A DNA stretch of 64,000 nt, taken from assembly GCF_003026105.1 (NCBI RefSeq), contig NZ_PYNW01000016.1, positions 31,633 to 95,632 of the forward strand, read 5' to 3'. This document shows positions 27,381 to 36,775 of this stretch, piece after piece. Made by a program: the position numbers and the translations under genes. The first letter of the stretch is position 1, and each line of letters begins with the position of its first letter. The stretch comes from Photobacterium sp. GB-56. GTDB lineage: Bacteria; Pseudomonadota; Gammaproteobacteria; Enterobacterales; Vibrionaceae. The notes under the pieces are model-generated. The model worked only from the letters and a program-made list of their open reading frames with translations, did not search any database and was not told the DNA's origin.

Positions 27381-28176
27381 ACTGCACCAGCTCCAAAGCG
27401 CCTTTTCCGATGCGCTGCAATACAAACACAGTCATGCATCTACAACGATAAAAGCCACCAGCTTTAGTGCCGAGCAACACCTACAAATTTATCGAAATAA
27501 TTTTATTTTGAGTTTAACCGATATTCTTTCGGCAACGTATCCCGCAGTCTTGGCGATGATCGGCCATGACTGTTTTGTTCAACTGGCACGATTACACATA
27601 CTGCATTCTCCCTTAACCCAAGGCGATGTGAGCCATTACGGTGAAGGGTTTCATCACACTATTGCAAATAATGAAACCATCAACAAAGCCTTACCGTATT
27701 TATCGGATCTCGCTCAACTCGAATGGTACCGAGATATTGTCAGCCGCATGCCGTCACAACAACACGGTTTTCCATTTGAAAAATTACAACACCTTCAAAA
27801 TTCAGAAAATGCCGATGCCTTTGGACAAAGCTATTTTCATATTCCTACGGCAACCTATGTTTTGACCAGCCAGTATAGTGTCGGGGATTTGTGGCATATT
27901 GTAGAGGGTGAAAGGCTCAACCATCACGCATCAGCGTTTTCTAGCGCTGATGATCCATTGGCAGCACTAGATATTGATCAGCCACAAACCGTGGTTATTC
28001 AATTACGTGGCAACGAAATATTAACGCAGGTTATCTCTTCAGATCTCAAGGCGTTAATCATTCACTGCCAACAACAAAAATCACTTCAACAAGCCTCTCC
28101 ACAGATGCTTGAACAACTACCTTTATTATTTGAATATCAACTCACCGACGATATCGTGGAGGCAAACGATGGATAG
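27358..28176 (+). CDS. bufC: BufC, DUF2063 partner of the MNIO enzyme
   Basis: Precursor-recognition partner of BufB, 272 aa, of the DUF2063 (putative DNA-binding by name only, HvfC/BufC) family. The family's opening is present: LQSAFSDAL, then LQIYRNNFILSLTDILSATYPAVLAMIG near residues 40-70, and DLAQLEWYRD. It starts at ATG 27358 inside the end of bufB (23-bp overlap), indicating translational coupling. A longer reading from 27310 is not needed. The C-terminal half is less conserved. Confidence 0.9.
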   Translation: MKYAVNNELHQLQSAFSDALQYKHSHASTTIKATSFSAEQHLQIYRNNFILSLTDILSATYPAVLAMIGHDCFVQLARLHILHSPLTQGDVSHYGEGFHHTIANNETINKALPYLSDLAQLEWYRDIVSRMPSQQHGFPFEKLQHLQNSENADAFGQSYFHIPTATYVLTSQYSVGDLWHIVEGERLNHHASAFSSADDPLAALDIDQPQTVVIQLRGNEILTQVISSDLKALIIHCQQQKSLQQASPQMLEQLPLLFEYQLTDDIVEANDG

Positions 28177-28621
28177 TTTTATTCGCAGTATCGACCCTTT
28201 TTTCTCACGGCTAACGACCCCTTTTATCCCACTTGTGCTGCTCTTTACTCGTCTCTGGGTTGCATGGGTATTTTTTCAATCTGGCATGATCAAATACTCA
28301 AGCTGGGACAGCACCTTATACCTTTTTGAATACGAGTATCATGTACCTTTATTACCATGGCACTGGGCGGCATATATTGGTACTGCGGTTGAAGTCTTTA
28401 TCCCTATTTTTCTCACGCTGGGGCTATTTACTCGCCCGATGGCATTCGTACTTTTTGGATTTAACGTCATGGCAGTCATTTCCTATCCCGCACTTTGGGA
28501 AAAAGGATTTTATGATCACCAACTGTGGGGAATGATGCTACTCACCAATGTGATCTGGGGGGCGGGAAGTCTGTCTTTTGATCACTTATTTAATCGTGGC
28601 CACCTTCACCATTCTTTCTAA
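28169..28621 (+). CDS. DoxX family membrane protein of the bufferin operon
   Basis: Four-helix inner-membrane protein of 150 aa in the DoxX/HvfX group. FTRLWVAWVFFQSGMIKYSS is the characteristic first DoxX helix, followed by HWAAYIGTAVEVFIPIFLTL and two further spans. It starts at ATG 28169, overlapping bufC by 8 bp, with GTGGAGG ahead. DoxX genes commonly close bufferin and related DUF692 operons; their exact part, perhaps redox support or secretion, is unknown. A two-way terminator follows. Confidence 0.9.
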   Translation: MDSFIRSIDPFFSRLTTPFIPLVLLFTRLWVAWVFFQSGMIKYSSWDSTLYLFEYEYHVPLLPWHWAAYIGTAVEVFIPIFLTLGLFTRPMAFVLFGFNVMAVISYPALWEKGFYDHQLWGMMLLTNVIWGAGSLSFDHLFNRGHLHHSF

Positions 28622-28650
28622 ATATCGATCGTGTTTTAATATGCTATACG

Positions 28651-28682
28651 CAATAAAAAAGCGACCCATGGTCGCTTTTTTT
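28651..28682. terminator. bidirectional terminator after the bufferin operon
   Basis: AAAAAGCGACC-CAT-GGTCGCTTTTT; it ends the bufferin operon and the convergent yigB transcript. Confidence 0.92.
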
Positions 28683-29409
28683 ACTGCTCTAATCCGACAA
28701 TCTCAAGCAGCTGCGCCAATTGCGTAATTTCTACATCGGGTAGAATCAACGCTTGCGATTGCTGCTGAATCAATTTTTGTTGATCGTTAAACCAACACGC
28801 TTGAAAGCCATGCTGTTTCGCGCCTTTTACATCGGTAATAAGATGATCACCAACATGTAAGATTGTCGCGGCTGGTACATTTAGGGTATTAACCGCAAGG
28901 TTAAATAAATCTGCCTCAGGTTTTGCTAAACCATCTTTGCCCGCTTGAAACACCTCGACAAAATATGTCGCTAAGCCAATTTTTTCTGCATCAACATTAC
29001 CATTTGTTAGCCCGACTAGCGGAAAATGATCACTTAATTGTTGTAATACTCGATGCGTTTCTGCAGGAACATCGACTTGGTTGCGAACAGCCAGTACAGT
29101 ATCTAACCCCTGCTGCGCTAAAATTTCTGCCTCTGATAGACGAAACCCTAGCTGCATTAAACCTATTTTAATGGTTTCATATCGCCACAAACTGACATCA
29201 TGTTTGAGCATTGGATCTAGCATCGCTAATTGCGATTTAAGCGATGACCAAACGGTTTTATCAATTATGATACGTGACGGTAAGATCTGCGTTAACCAGT
29301 CAAGCATTGCTTGTTCAGCACGAACAATCACCGGACGGTTATCGTATAAGGTATCGTCAAGATCAAAAGTTAAGGCACTAATTGGCGTTAATTGGCGGTA
29401 AAAATGCAT
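28681..29409 (-). CDS. yigB: HAD phosphatase YigB (riboflavin-pathway phosphatase)
   Basis: Haloacid dehalogenase-type phosphatase. E. coli YigB dephosphorylates 5-amino-6-(5-phosphoribitylamino)uracil in riboflavin synthesis. HAD motifs: LTFDLDDTLYDN (nucleophile Asp), LTNGN, the motif III Lys in AKPEADLF, and HVGDHLITDVKG. Starting at ATG 29409 (MHFYRQLTPIS), which aligns with the E. coli start MRFYRPLGRIS, the protein is 242 aa. The longer reading from 29439 runs back into xerC. It is the last gene of the lptM-lysA-dapF-xerC cluster. Confidence 0.95.
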   Translation of the reverse strand: MHFYRQLTPISALTFDLDDTLYDNRPVIVRAEQAMLDWLTQILPSRIIIDKTVWSSLKSQLAMLDPMLKHDVSLWRYETIKIGLMQLGFRLSEAEILAQQGLDTVLAVRNQVDVPAETHRVLQQLSDHFPLVGLTNGNVDAEKIGLATYFVEVFQAGKDGLAKPEADLFNLAVNTLNVPAATILHVGDHLITDVKGAKQHGFQACWFNDQQKLIQQQSQALILPDVEITQLAQLLEIVGLEQ

Positions 29410-29441
29410 AATTTCTCTGTATTGATACGTAGCAGTCAATG

Positions 29442-30347
29442 TTATTTATTACGCTTAGCACGAGGATGTGCTTCATCATACACTTTCGCTAAATGCTGAA
29501 AATCCAAATGAGTATAGATTTGGGTTGTCGATAAATTTGCGTGACCTAAAAGCTCTTGTACTGCACGTAAATCGCCGCTCGATTCCAACATATGTGTCGC
29601 AAAACTGTGACGTAGTTTATGGGGGTTAATGTGGCTTGATACTGCCTGTTTTTGTCCCCATTCCGCCATTCTTTTCTGCACATTTCGAGTCGAAATACGC
29701 GTGCCTAATTTAGACACAAACAGTGCTGGCTCTTCTGCTTGAGCAAGATTATCACGCAACTTCAGCCATTTCGCTACCCATTCACGAGCAAGGCCAGAGA
29801 AAGGAACCACCCTTTCTTTATCGCCCTTACCAATTACCCGTAAGTCGCCTTTGCTTAAACTGATATGACGCACATCAATACCAACCAACTCGGCTAAACG
29901 TAACCCTGCACCGTACATCAATTCCATCATTGCGCGATCACGAATTGCTAATGGATCATCATCGTTAACATCCAACAATTGATTCATTTCATCCACATCC
30001 AAATTCTTGGGTAATGGACGTGCTTTTCGTGGCGCCGCAACGCCTTTTGCAGGGTTGGCTTTTAAAACATTTTGGTGGACTAAAAAATCAAAAAAACTTC
30101 GCAAGGCTGATAAGCGCATCGCAAGGCTACTCGCCTTTAAGCCATCTCGCATCCCTTTACTGGCGATTTGACGAACCCAACCGGCATCCACTTGCTGCCA
30201 ATTATCGACGCTCAATTCGACCAATTGTTCAGCAATACGCGTTAGCTGACGCTTATAATTTTGCTGAGTATGTAAGCTTAGTTCACGTTCACTACGTAAA
30301 TATTCGTAGAAACGTTCAAGTGGTTGTTCCAAGCTGCGGGGCAACAT
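29442..30347 (-). CDS. xerC: tyrosine recombinase XerC
   Basis: Acts with XerD at dif to resolve chromosome dimers. The N-terminal SAM-like core-binding domain includes [14 protein letters not shown]. The catalytic domain has Arg in [23 protein letters not shown] (His and Arg), [13 protein letters not shown] and the nucleophile Tyr in that last motif. ATG at 30347 is used; a GTG at 30365 is also possible and would add six residues (302 aa becomes 307). It lies 1 bp after the DUF484 stop, as in E. coli (yigA-xerC). Confidence 0.96.
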   Translation of the reverse strand: MLPRSLEQPLERFYEYLRSERELSLHTQQNYKRQLTRIAEQLVELSVDNWQQVDAGWVRQIASKGMRDGLKASSLAMRLSALRSFFDFLVHQNVLKANPAKGVAAPRKARPLPKNLDVDEMNQLLDVNDDDPLAIRDRAMMELMYGAGLRLAELVGIDVRHISLSKGDLRVIGKGDKERVVPFSGLAREWVAKWLKLRDNLAQAEEPALFVSKLGTRISTRNVQKRMAEWGQKQAVSSHINPHKLRHSFATHMLESSGDLRAVQELLGHANLSTTQIYTHLDFQHLAKVYDEAHPRAKRNK

Positions 30348-30348
30348 A

Positions 30349-31053
30349 TTAGTCAATAACCTCACGGGTATATTGCCAATGCTCTATCAGGTAACTAATG
30401 GTTGTTGCTAACTGCTCAACAAACAAGGTGTCCATTTCGGGTTGAAAATGTCCACCATCTGCGCTCGCAAAACTCAATACACCATTGGCAGCCGATCGAC
30501 CTAATGGCAACACAATAAACGATCCTAACTGCGGCGGATGGCTATATAACAATTCAGCTTCAGGACGACGTAAGCGGCCTAAATACGGACGATCTTGAAT
30601 TAAACGAGAACGATAAAAATCGTTAAATTGGCGACGTTCGAGATATAACAACTTATCTTCGCTATCAAACAAGCGAAGACAAACAGAAAGATCCAATTGC
30701 GCCGCTAAGGTATCAATAATCGTCAGTACCTGATAAATATTATGGCATTGTAATAATTGTACTTGAGCATTAGAGAACAAGACCGATAACTCACCACTTT
30801 TGGTTGCATTGGCGAGTAACGTGGCATGTTGTTGCTCAAGCTCGGCGATCCGTAGTCGTAGTCGCTCTAATTGAATATCAACCAGAGAGACGGTACCACG
30901 CTCTTGATGAGGGATCCGCACCTCACTCAACCACTCCGATTGACGTGAAAAAAAAGTGGGATTATTGCGCAAGTAAGTTACAACTGCTTGCTCATTCAGC
31001 ACCTCATTCAAGTCATCCCCTGATGAACAAGTTTGCTGAGAATGTGTTGTCAT
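30349..31053 (-). CDS. DUF484 (YigA-like) protein
   Basis: A 234-aa cytoplasmic protein of unknown role, related to E. coli YigA and always near dapF and xerC. Layout: an N-terminal region with [12 protein letters not shown], an amphipathic coiled coil ([19 protein letters not shown], about 80-100), then a GAF-like domain with [20 protein letters not shown]. Its ATG overlaps the dapF stop by 4 bp (ATGA), so the two are translationally coupled. Confidence 0.92.
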   Translation of the reverse strand: MTTHSQQTCSSGDDLNEVLNEQAVVTYLRNNPTFFSRQSEWLSEVRIPHQERGTVSLVDIQLERLRLRIAELEQQHATLLANATKSGELSVLFSNAQVQLLQCHNIYQVLTIIDTLAAQLDLSVCLRLFDSEDKLLYLERRQFNDFYRSRLIQDRPYLGRLRRPEAELLYSHPPQLGSFIVLPLGRSAANGVLSFASADGGHFQPEMDTLFVEQLATTISYLIEHWQYTREVID

Positions 31054-31880
31054 TGAATAAATTGTCCGTCAAAAACGTGAGCGGCAGGGCCGGTCATAAA
31101 TAATGGTTTACCTTCCCCCGCCCAACGAATATATAAATCACCACCAGGTAGAGAAACTTTTACATTTTCATCCAGCAAACCTTGCACTCGCCCAATCGCA
31201 ACCGCCGCACAGGCACCGCTACCACAAGCTTGCGTTTCACCCGCACCACGCTCATAAACGCGCAAACGCACGTTATTGCGATCGAGCACTTGCATAAAGC
31301 CAGCATTAACACGCTCAGGAAAACGTTCATGGGATTCTAATAACGGGCCTAATGTATCGACATCGGCAGTATCAACATCATCAACCATCGTTACACAGTG
31401 CGGATTCCCCATACTTGCCGCGCCACAGAAAAGCGTGTGCTCACCTGCACGTAAAATATAGGTTTTTTCAGCCTGTTTAGCTTTCATCGGGATCTTGCTC
31501 GGTTCAAAGATCGGCACGCCCATATTCACTGTCACCTGATTATCATTTTCAAGTTTCAGCAACATTTTCCCTGCTTTTGTACTCACCGAAATATGGTATT
31601 TATTGGTTAACCCTTTCATTGAAACAAAACGGGCAAAACAACGGGCACCGTTACCACATTGTTCGACTTCACTACCATCAGCATTAAAAATACGGTAATG
31701 AAAATCCGTTTCAGGATCATAAGGCGGTTCAACCACTAACAGTTGGTCAAAGCCGATACCACGATGTCGATCCGCCAAACGGCGGATCGCATCAGGTGAA
31801 AAAAATACATTTTGTGTCACGCAGTCAACAACAACAAAGTCATTGCCTAACCCATGCATTTTGGAAAAGTTAATCTGCAT
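31050..31880 (-). CDS. dapF: diaminopimelate epimerase
   Basis: PLP-independent epimerase that turns LL-DAP into meso-DAP for lysine and peptidoglycan. It has 276 aa with a pseudo-twofold fold. The two catalytic Cys lie in [10 protein letters not shown] and [23 protein letters not shown] is the N-terminal signature. It stands between lysA, which uses its product, and the DUF484 gene in one minus-strand operon. Confidence 0.98.
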   Translation of the reverse strand: MQINFSKMHGLGNDFVVVDCVTQNVFFSPDAIRRLADRHRGIGFDQLLVVEPPYDPETDFHYRIFNADGSEVEQCGNGARCFARFVSMKGLTNKYHISVSTKAGKMLLKLENDNQVTVNMGVPIFEPSKIPMKAKQAEKTYILRAGEHTLFCGAASMGNPHCVTMVDDVDTADVDTLGPLLESHERFPERVNAGFMQVLDRNNVRLRVYERGAGETQACGSGACAAVAIGRVQGLLDENVKVSLPGGDLYIRWAGEGKPLFMTGPAAHVFDGQFIQ

Positions 31881-31918
31881 GATGTTCCTTAATTTTTTTC
31901 ATTTCATCGCAGCCATGA

Positions 31919-33169
31919 TTACTGAATAATCTGTTCTAGTTGCCACAGTTGCGCTAGCGTTTCACGCTCACGAACAACATGAGCCTGTTCACCGTCGACC
32001 ATAATTTCAGCCGCACGAGCACGGGTATTGTAATTCGATGCCATCACAAAGCCATAAGCGCCTGCTGAACGAACTGCTAATAAATCACCTTGCGCTAAAC
32101 ATAAACTGCGATCTTTACCGATAAAGTCACCGGTTTCACAAATAGGTCCAACTAAATCGTAGACATGCGCTTCACCCTGACGCGGGCTAACCGGCACAAT
32201 GTCTTGCCACGCTGAATATAACGTCGGACGAATTAAATCATTCATTGCCGCATCAACAATGGCGAAGTTTTTATGTTCAGTATGCTTTAGAAACTCAACT
32301 TTTGTCAGTAATACACCCGCATTCGCAGCAATAGCGCGTCCTGGCTCAAAAATCAGCTCCAAATCAGGATAGTTTTCTAATCGGGCGAGTAATGCCGAAG
32401 CATAATCTGCAGGTTGTGGTGGTTGCTCATCATTGTAAGTCACCCCTAGACCACCGCCTAAATCAAGGTGCTGAATATGAATGCCTTCGGCTTTTAACTC
32501 ATCAACCAACGCCAATAAACGATCGGTAGCATCAATAAATGGAGTAATATCAGTTAACTGAGAGCCGATATGACAATCCATACCAACAACCTGTAAATGT
32601 GGCAGGCTATGTGCTAGGCGATACACTTCCACCGCGCGATCAAACACAATACCGAACTTATTATCACGTAATCCTGTTGAGATGTAAGGATGCGTTTTCG
32701 CATCAACATCAGGGTTAATACGCAATGAAATAGGCGCTGTAACGCCTAGCTCTTCAGCAACGCTATTTAGACGCTCTAATTCAGGTTCAGACTCAACATT
32801 GAAGCATTTGATCCCAAGCTCTAGTGCACGCTGCATTTCAGCCGCCGTTTTACCGACACCTGAGAACACCACTTTTGCCGGATCACCACCAGCGGCAATC
32901 ACACGCTCTAATTCACCTTGTGACACAATATCAAAGCCAGAGCCAAGACGAGCAAGAACATTTAATACCCCAAGGTTAGAATTCGCTTTAACGGCATAAC
33001 AAATTAAATGAGGGTGCGTCGCAACCGCCTCATCAAATGCTTTCCAGTGGCGCTCTAACGTTGCACGTGAATACACATACAAAGGTGTACCGTATTGCTC
33101 AGCCAATTGTGCTAATGGCACATTTTCAGCCCATAATTGATTATTTTGCTGGTAGTTAAAGTAATCCAA
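31919..33169 (-). CDS. lysA: diaminopimelate decarboxylase
   Basis: PLP enzyme making L-lysine from meso-DAP, 416 aa, fold type III. The PLP-binding Lys is residue 61 in CYAVKANSN. HIGSQLTD, DLGGGLG, EPGRAIAANAG and GPICETGDFI are also present, the last holding the active-site Cys contributed in trans within the dimer. It follows lptM and precedes dapF, so the two final steps of lysine synthesis are co-transcribed. Confidence 0.98.
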   Translation of the reverse strand: MDYFNYQQNNQLWAENVPLAQLAEQYGTPLYVYSRATLERHWKAFDEAVATHPHLICYAVKANSNLGVLNVLARLGSGFDIVSQGELERVIAAGGDPAKVVFSGVGKTAAEMQRALELGIKCFNVESEPELERLNSVAEELGVTAPISLRINPDVDAKTHPYISTGLRDNKFGIVFDRAVEVYRLAHSLPHLQVVGMDCHIGSQLTDITPFIDATDRLLALVDELKAEGIHIQHLDLGGGLGVTYNDEQPPQPADYASALLARLENYPDLELIFEPGRAIAANAGVLLTKVEFLKHTEHKNFAIVDAAMNDLIRPTLYSAWQDIVPVSPRQGEAHVYDLVGPICETGDFIGKDRSLCLAQGDLLAVRSAGAYGFVMASNYNTRARAAEIMVDGEQAHVVRERETLAQLWQLEQIIQ

Positions 33170-33237
33170 TGTTTTTCTTCCCTGTTAAGTAGCTGCTTTC
33201 AATGGCGACACTGTTTAACTCAGTGTTTATTTATTTT

Positions 33238-33354
33238 TTACTTTGCTTGCTCTTGCTGTGGTGCATCTTTTGGCATGTAGAGAGCACCACTCTGTCCACA
33301 TCCCGCTAATGTTAGGGTCGCTAACACAAAAATTGCTAATAAACCTTTACGCAT
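33238..33354 (-). CDS. lptM: LPS-assembly lipoprotein LptM (YifL)
   Basis: Tiny lipoprotein of 38 aa (MRKGLLAIFVLATLTLAGCG, then QSGALYMPKDAPQQEQAK). The lipobox is LAGC, with the lipid-bearing Cys at residue 19. In E. coli LptM mimics LPS to help mature the LptD-LptE translocon. The conserved CGQSGALYMP block after the lipobox is the family hallmark. It is first in the lysA-dapF cluster and diverges from cyaY, exactly the E. coli cyaY-yifL-dapF order. Confidence 0.95.
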   Translation of the reverse strand: MRKGLLAIFVLATLTLAGCGQSGALYMPKDAPQQEQAK

Positions 33355-33432
33355 AATTCAAAGCCAGTGATTATCAAACCAATGCCCTCTATAATCGCAC
33401 CAAGAACAGGAAAAGCAATAGGACACAATAAG

Positions 33433-33744
33433 ATGAATGACACTGAATTTCACCAATTAGCTGATTTAGCACTAATGCAAATCGAAGAAGGTATCGATGA
33501 ATCCGGTGCCGACATTGAGCCAGAGACAACGGGTAATGTATTAACACTCGAGTTTGCTAACCGCAGCCAGATCGTAATTAACCGCCAAGAGCCATTACAT
33601 GAACTCTGGTTAGCTTCAAAATCAGGCGGTTATCATTTCAAATATAATGGCACGGAATGGCGTTGTACCCGCAGTGATGAAGAGCTATTTTCACTGCTTA
33701 AAAAAGAATGCAGCCTTCATGCTGGTGAAGCGGTTGAATGGTAA
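33433..33744 (+). CDS. cyaY: frataxin-like iron-sulfur protein CyaY
   Basis: Bacterial frataxin, an iron-binding regulator of the IscS-IscU cluster machinery, 103 aa. The acidic first helix (MNDTEFHQLADLALMQIEEG) and the beta-sheet motif PLHELWLASKSGGYHF with W-x-CTRSDEEL are diagnostic. The ATG at 33433 has AGGA about 9 bp ahead and gives the family length. A longer reading from 33367 would run into the lptM promoter region. It is convergent with cyaA. Confidence 0.96.
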   Translation: MNDTEFHQLADLALMQIEEGIDESGADIEPETTGNVLTLEFANRSQIVINRQEPLHELWLASKSGGYHFKYNGTEWRCTRSDEELFSLLKKECSLHAGEAVEW

Positions 33745-33775
33745 ATAAGATATTTATTGTCATGAACTACCGATA

Positions 33776-33804
33776 AAAAAAGCCTTCACATCTGAAGGCT
33801 TTTT
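33776..33804. terminator. terminator between cyaY and cyaA
   Basis: AAAAGCCTTC-ACATCT-GAAGGCTTTT with an A run before and Ts after; usable in both directions. Confidence 0.9.
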
Positions 33805-33826
33805 ATTGTCATGTCAATACACGGTA

Positions 33827-36382
33827 TTAACTGTTAAGCATCCCAGTTGAATTGGGATCGACATCGGGCTTTGGACGCGGCATTTGACCACTCTTAAATG
33901 GCAATACTTGTAATTTACCGTTGTCGCAATGCACGATATCGTAGAACTGGGGTAAATTAAAGTTAATGAAGTTAGTCGCACTAAAACGGTCTTGCGCCGA
34001 AGTGTAAAAACGATTAACCCCATGTACCATCTCATCTTTATTACCACTACATTGACGGTACACTTCCATCTGGTTGGTTTCATCTAAGATATAGATGTTG
34101 TAGCCCTGCTCACAATCTTCAAAGAAGAACTGGATCAAACCTTCACTCGCATAAGCATCCACTATTTGTGGAGGATGAGGTTCGTCCATTTTACCCATCA
34201 CAACATGAGGCACTTCACTGACTTTATTCGATGAAATGCAACTGTAGAAATCAACTGGGTTTTCTAACCGTTGAACAGAAACACCACGACGCTCAAAGAA
34301 TAAGCCAAAGGTTTCTTCTGCAATGCGGATCGCTTTAAATCGACGACGCTTTTCTTCTTCAACCGGTTTTAAGCGCATTTCAATACATTCAGCCACTAAC
34401 TGATATACTAAATTACGGATCAAACCACGCATGTGCTTGCTATAGCAGAATACATCAACCGCTTCAGGTGGGATCGCATCATGGTGCATCTTCCCAAGCA
34501 TGGTTTTCAGTGCATCTAACATGGCATTATCGCCGCTAAAGTTAAGCGTGCGCACTTCATTCCACGAGTTGCGATAAATCAGATCGACGCTGCCAACTAA
34601 ACATTTCTGTTCTGGGCCATAACTGAAAATATCGGTAGTTTTAAAATCAAACCGTACCGAGCGGTTTTTCAGCTCATTGGTTGGATCATTTTCTAAATTA
34701 ATGAATAACCCTAACTGACGAATCTCACACGGGCTCGATAACGCTTGTAAACTTGGATTCGGACGGCGAATTGGGAAGGTATTTCGAATATCACTCACCA
34801 ACTGATAGAGCTTATCTAAATCAAAATCTGCATCACGTACCACGGTATGAAGGTGCGTTGATTCCGTTAATAAACCATTAAAATAGCTCCAAGCGACCAA
34901 CTTAGATAAGTAACGGTTATGCTCAAGAGCCGGTTGTCCCATAATTAACAAGGGATCGATGGGCTGTTTATAAAGATACCAACCAGCAGCATTCGTACGC
35001 CCCTCAGGCACCTGAATAAAGGTGATATCTTCTTCATGTAAATCCGGTGAGATCTGTGGATTAAGTAAAGTGACTTTACCTGGAAGTACCTCAAATGCCG
35101 CATATAACTTACGCGCCAAAATACTGATATCTTCAGGACTGATCGCAGAGGTAATATTATTACGACGCGCAAAACGGATTAAGTTACGATAACTTAGCAT
35201 TAACGCATCTAATAATTCGTTATGTGCCTCTTTAACTTGTGTCACTTTCCAATCACGACGATGATCAAGTTCATTAATCACCGAGTCTGTCCATTGCCAC
35301 TGCTCAGTTAAGTGCTTGAGAACACGACGACGCCAAGGCACAGAGCCGGCACTTGGTTCACGAGATAGCTTTTCATGGGTTTTTAAATAGAAGCAACGAC
35401 GCACTAAATCAAGACGACGATGATCATCAATTCGCTCAAGATAGCGCGTGACTTTTTCCAACATTAAATAGTACGCATCCATACAGTATTCACTGCGGTC
35501 TTCAGCAAAGAAGCGACGCTTACCATCAAGGCTTAAAAGTTGAGTATGCGGGTATTCCCATGAGTAAGCTTCAAGCAAAATGGCTTTGAGCACTGACTTA
35601 TACGGTGAGTCGATACTTTTATATAACTGCCATAAACTTGAACCAAAATACTCTTCGGCAGGAATACGCGTTAGACCACCAAAATCAATCCACTCATCAA
35701 GATTAATGTAATCTTCATCAATTAAGTACGCCATATATTGGTCATAGCACTCTTCCATTTCTGGCGGCACCATAAACCACAATAATGGCAACCCTGCCAA
35801 ACAAACGGCAGAGCGATAGAATTCATCTAATAATAATAAATGCTGGCTAGAACCACAGTTTTCACCGGTCATCGCTTCAGAGAAGTTATGACGGAATCGA
35901 TTCTCATCAATAAGAAAGAAATTCGCTTCAACCCCTTGCTCCATTGCCCACTGCGACACAAGGCTACACTTGCTGTCAAGTGCACTACGTTCTGCTGGTG
36001 TCAATGAAGTTCGGATACAAACCCAAATATCAAGATCACTGGTTAGGCTTTGTCCCATTGATGAGGTACTTCCCATGGCATACAAGCCAGTGATTGGGCA
36101 GTCATTTATCTCAAGCAATAGGGGATCGACCGAGAGTTCGGCAGAATGGGCGCAATCATCAACGAATTGTTGCTGGACATCAGTCACAACAAATTTCGCG
36201 ATCCCTTGAGCTACCGGTTGGTCAAGATAACCCGGTAAAGCAGGGTGATTGTAATGAAGTAAGACAGGCAACAAGTCAAATACTTGTACTGATTGAGCAT
36301 TCATCGCTAACCGTGCTCGTTCAATACGAAGCTCAGTCAATGAATCTAGCCTGCCTTTCAGCGTCTTAATATAATTTTGCAA
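33827..36382 (-). CDS. cyaA: class I adenylate cyclase
   Basis: Makes cAMP for CRP. The protein is 851 aa from a TTG start at 36382 (QNYIKTLKGRLDSL aligns with E. coli CyaA near its own TTG start). GGAAGAG sits just upstream. An ATG at 36421 would add 13 residues unlike the family. The catalytic N-terminal half has GSTSSMGQSLTSDLDIWVC (about 110-130), the nucleotidyltransferase GS..D.D motif. The C-terminal half is the glucose-sensitive regulatory region. It diverges from hemC across a gap with a CRP site and faces cyaY. Confidence 0.97.
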   Translation of the reverse strand: MQNYIKTLKGRLDSLTELRIERARLAMNAQSVQVFDLLPVLLHYNHPALPGYLDQPVAQGIAKFVVTDVQQQFVDDCAHSAELSVDPLLLEINDCPITGLYAMGSTSSMGQSLTSDLDIWVCIRTSLTPAERSALDSKCSLVSQWAMEQGVEANFFLIDENRFRHNFSEAMTGENCGSSQHLLLLDEFYRSAVCLAGLPLLWFMVPPEMEECYDQYMAYLIDEDYINLDEWIDFGGLTRIPAEEYFGSSLWQLYKSIDSPYKSVLKAILLEAYSWEYPHTQLLSLDGKRRFFAEDRSEYCMDAYYLMLEKVTRYLERIDDHRRLDLVRRCFYLKTHEKLSREPSAGSVPWRRRVLKHLTEQWQWTDSVINELDHRRDWKVTQVKEAHNELLDALMLSYRNLIRFARRNNITSAISPEDISILARKLYAAFEVLPGKVTLLNPQISPDLHEEDITFIQVPEGRTNAAGWYLYKQPIDPLLIMGQPALEHNRYLSKLVAWSYFNGLLTESTHLHTVVRDADFDLDKLYQLVSDIRNTFPIRRPNPSLQALSSPCEIRQLGLFINLENDPTNELKNRSVRFDFKTTDIFSYGPEQKCLVGSVDLIYRNSWNEVRTLNFSGDNAMLDALKTMLGKMHHDAIPPEAVDVFCYSKHMRGLIRNLVYQLVAECIEMRLKPVEEEKRRRFKAIRIAEETFGLFFERRGVSVQRLENPVDFYSCISSNKVSEVPHVVMGKMDEPHPPQIVDAYASEGLIQFFFEDCEQGYNIYILDETNQMEVYRQCSGNKDEMVHGVNRFYTSAQDRFSATNFINFNLPQFYDIVHCDNGKLQVLPFKSGQMPRPKPDVDPNSTGMLNS

Positions 36383-36628
36383 ATTACTCTTCCAAGAGCT
36401 AACAGAGTTGAAGCACCCCAAATATCACCCTTAGGATCATTTGAGCTGTGTTAAATATGAGCAAAAACGTGATCAATGTAACACTTTTAATACCCTTGGT
36501 AAAGATAATGCCAAGTCAGGTAATGCGACAATTCTGTGTGATTCATCCTTAAACTATTACCTCAAATTAGTACAATGATGAATAACCGCCAGTTGCCAGC
36601 GAATCATCATTCTATCATTTAAGGTCGA

Positions 36629-36644
36629 TGTGATTAATATCACA
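36629..36644. promoter_or_regulatory. consensus CRP-binding site between cyaA and hemC
   Basis: TGTGATTAATATCACA has both half-sites (TGTGA/TCACA) perfect with 6-bp spacing, and the flanking bases are also A/T. It lies 132 bp before hemC and about 250 bp before the cyaA start. In E. coli cAMP-CRP represses cyaA P2 and so closes a loop; a similar role is inferred. The rest of 36383-36775 holds no gene. Confidence 0.88.
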
Positions 36645-36775
36645 TTTTTTTAAACTATTAGCAACATGATCGTATGCATATACTCAAATGATTAAGCAAA
36701 TTATCATCCAGACGATGCTAATGGTACGATGTGCTTAATAGAAAATAGAATCTTCATTATGGATCCCCAATACTT

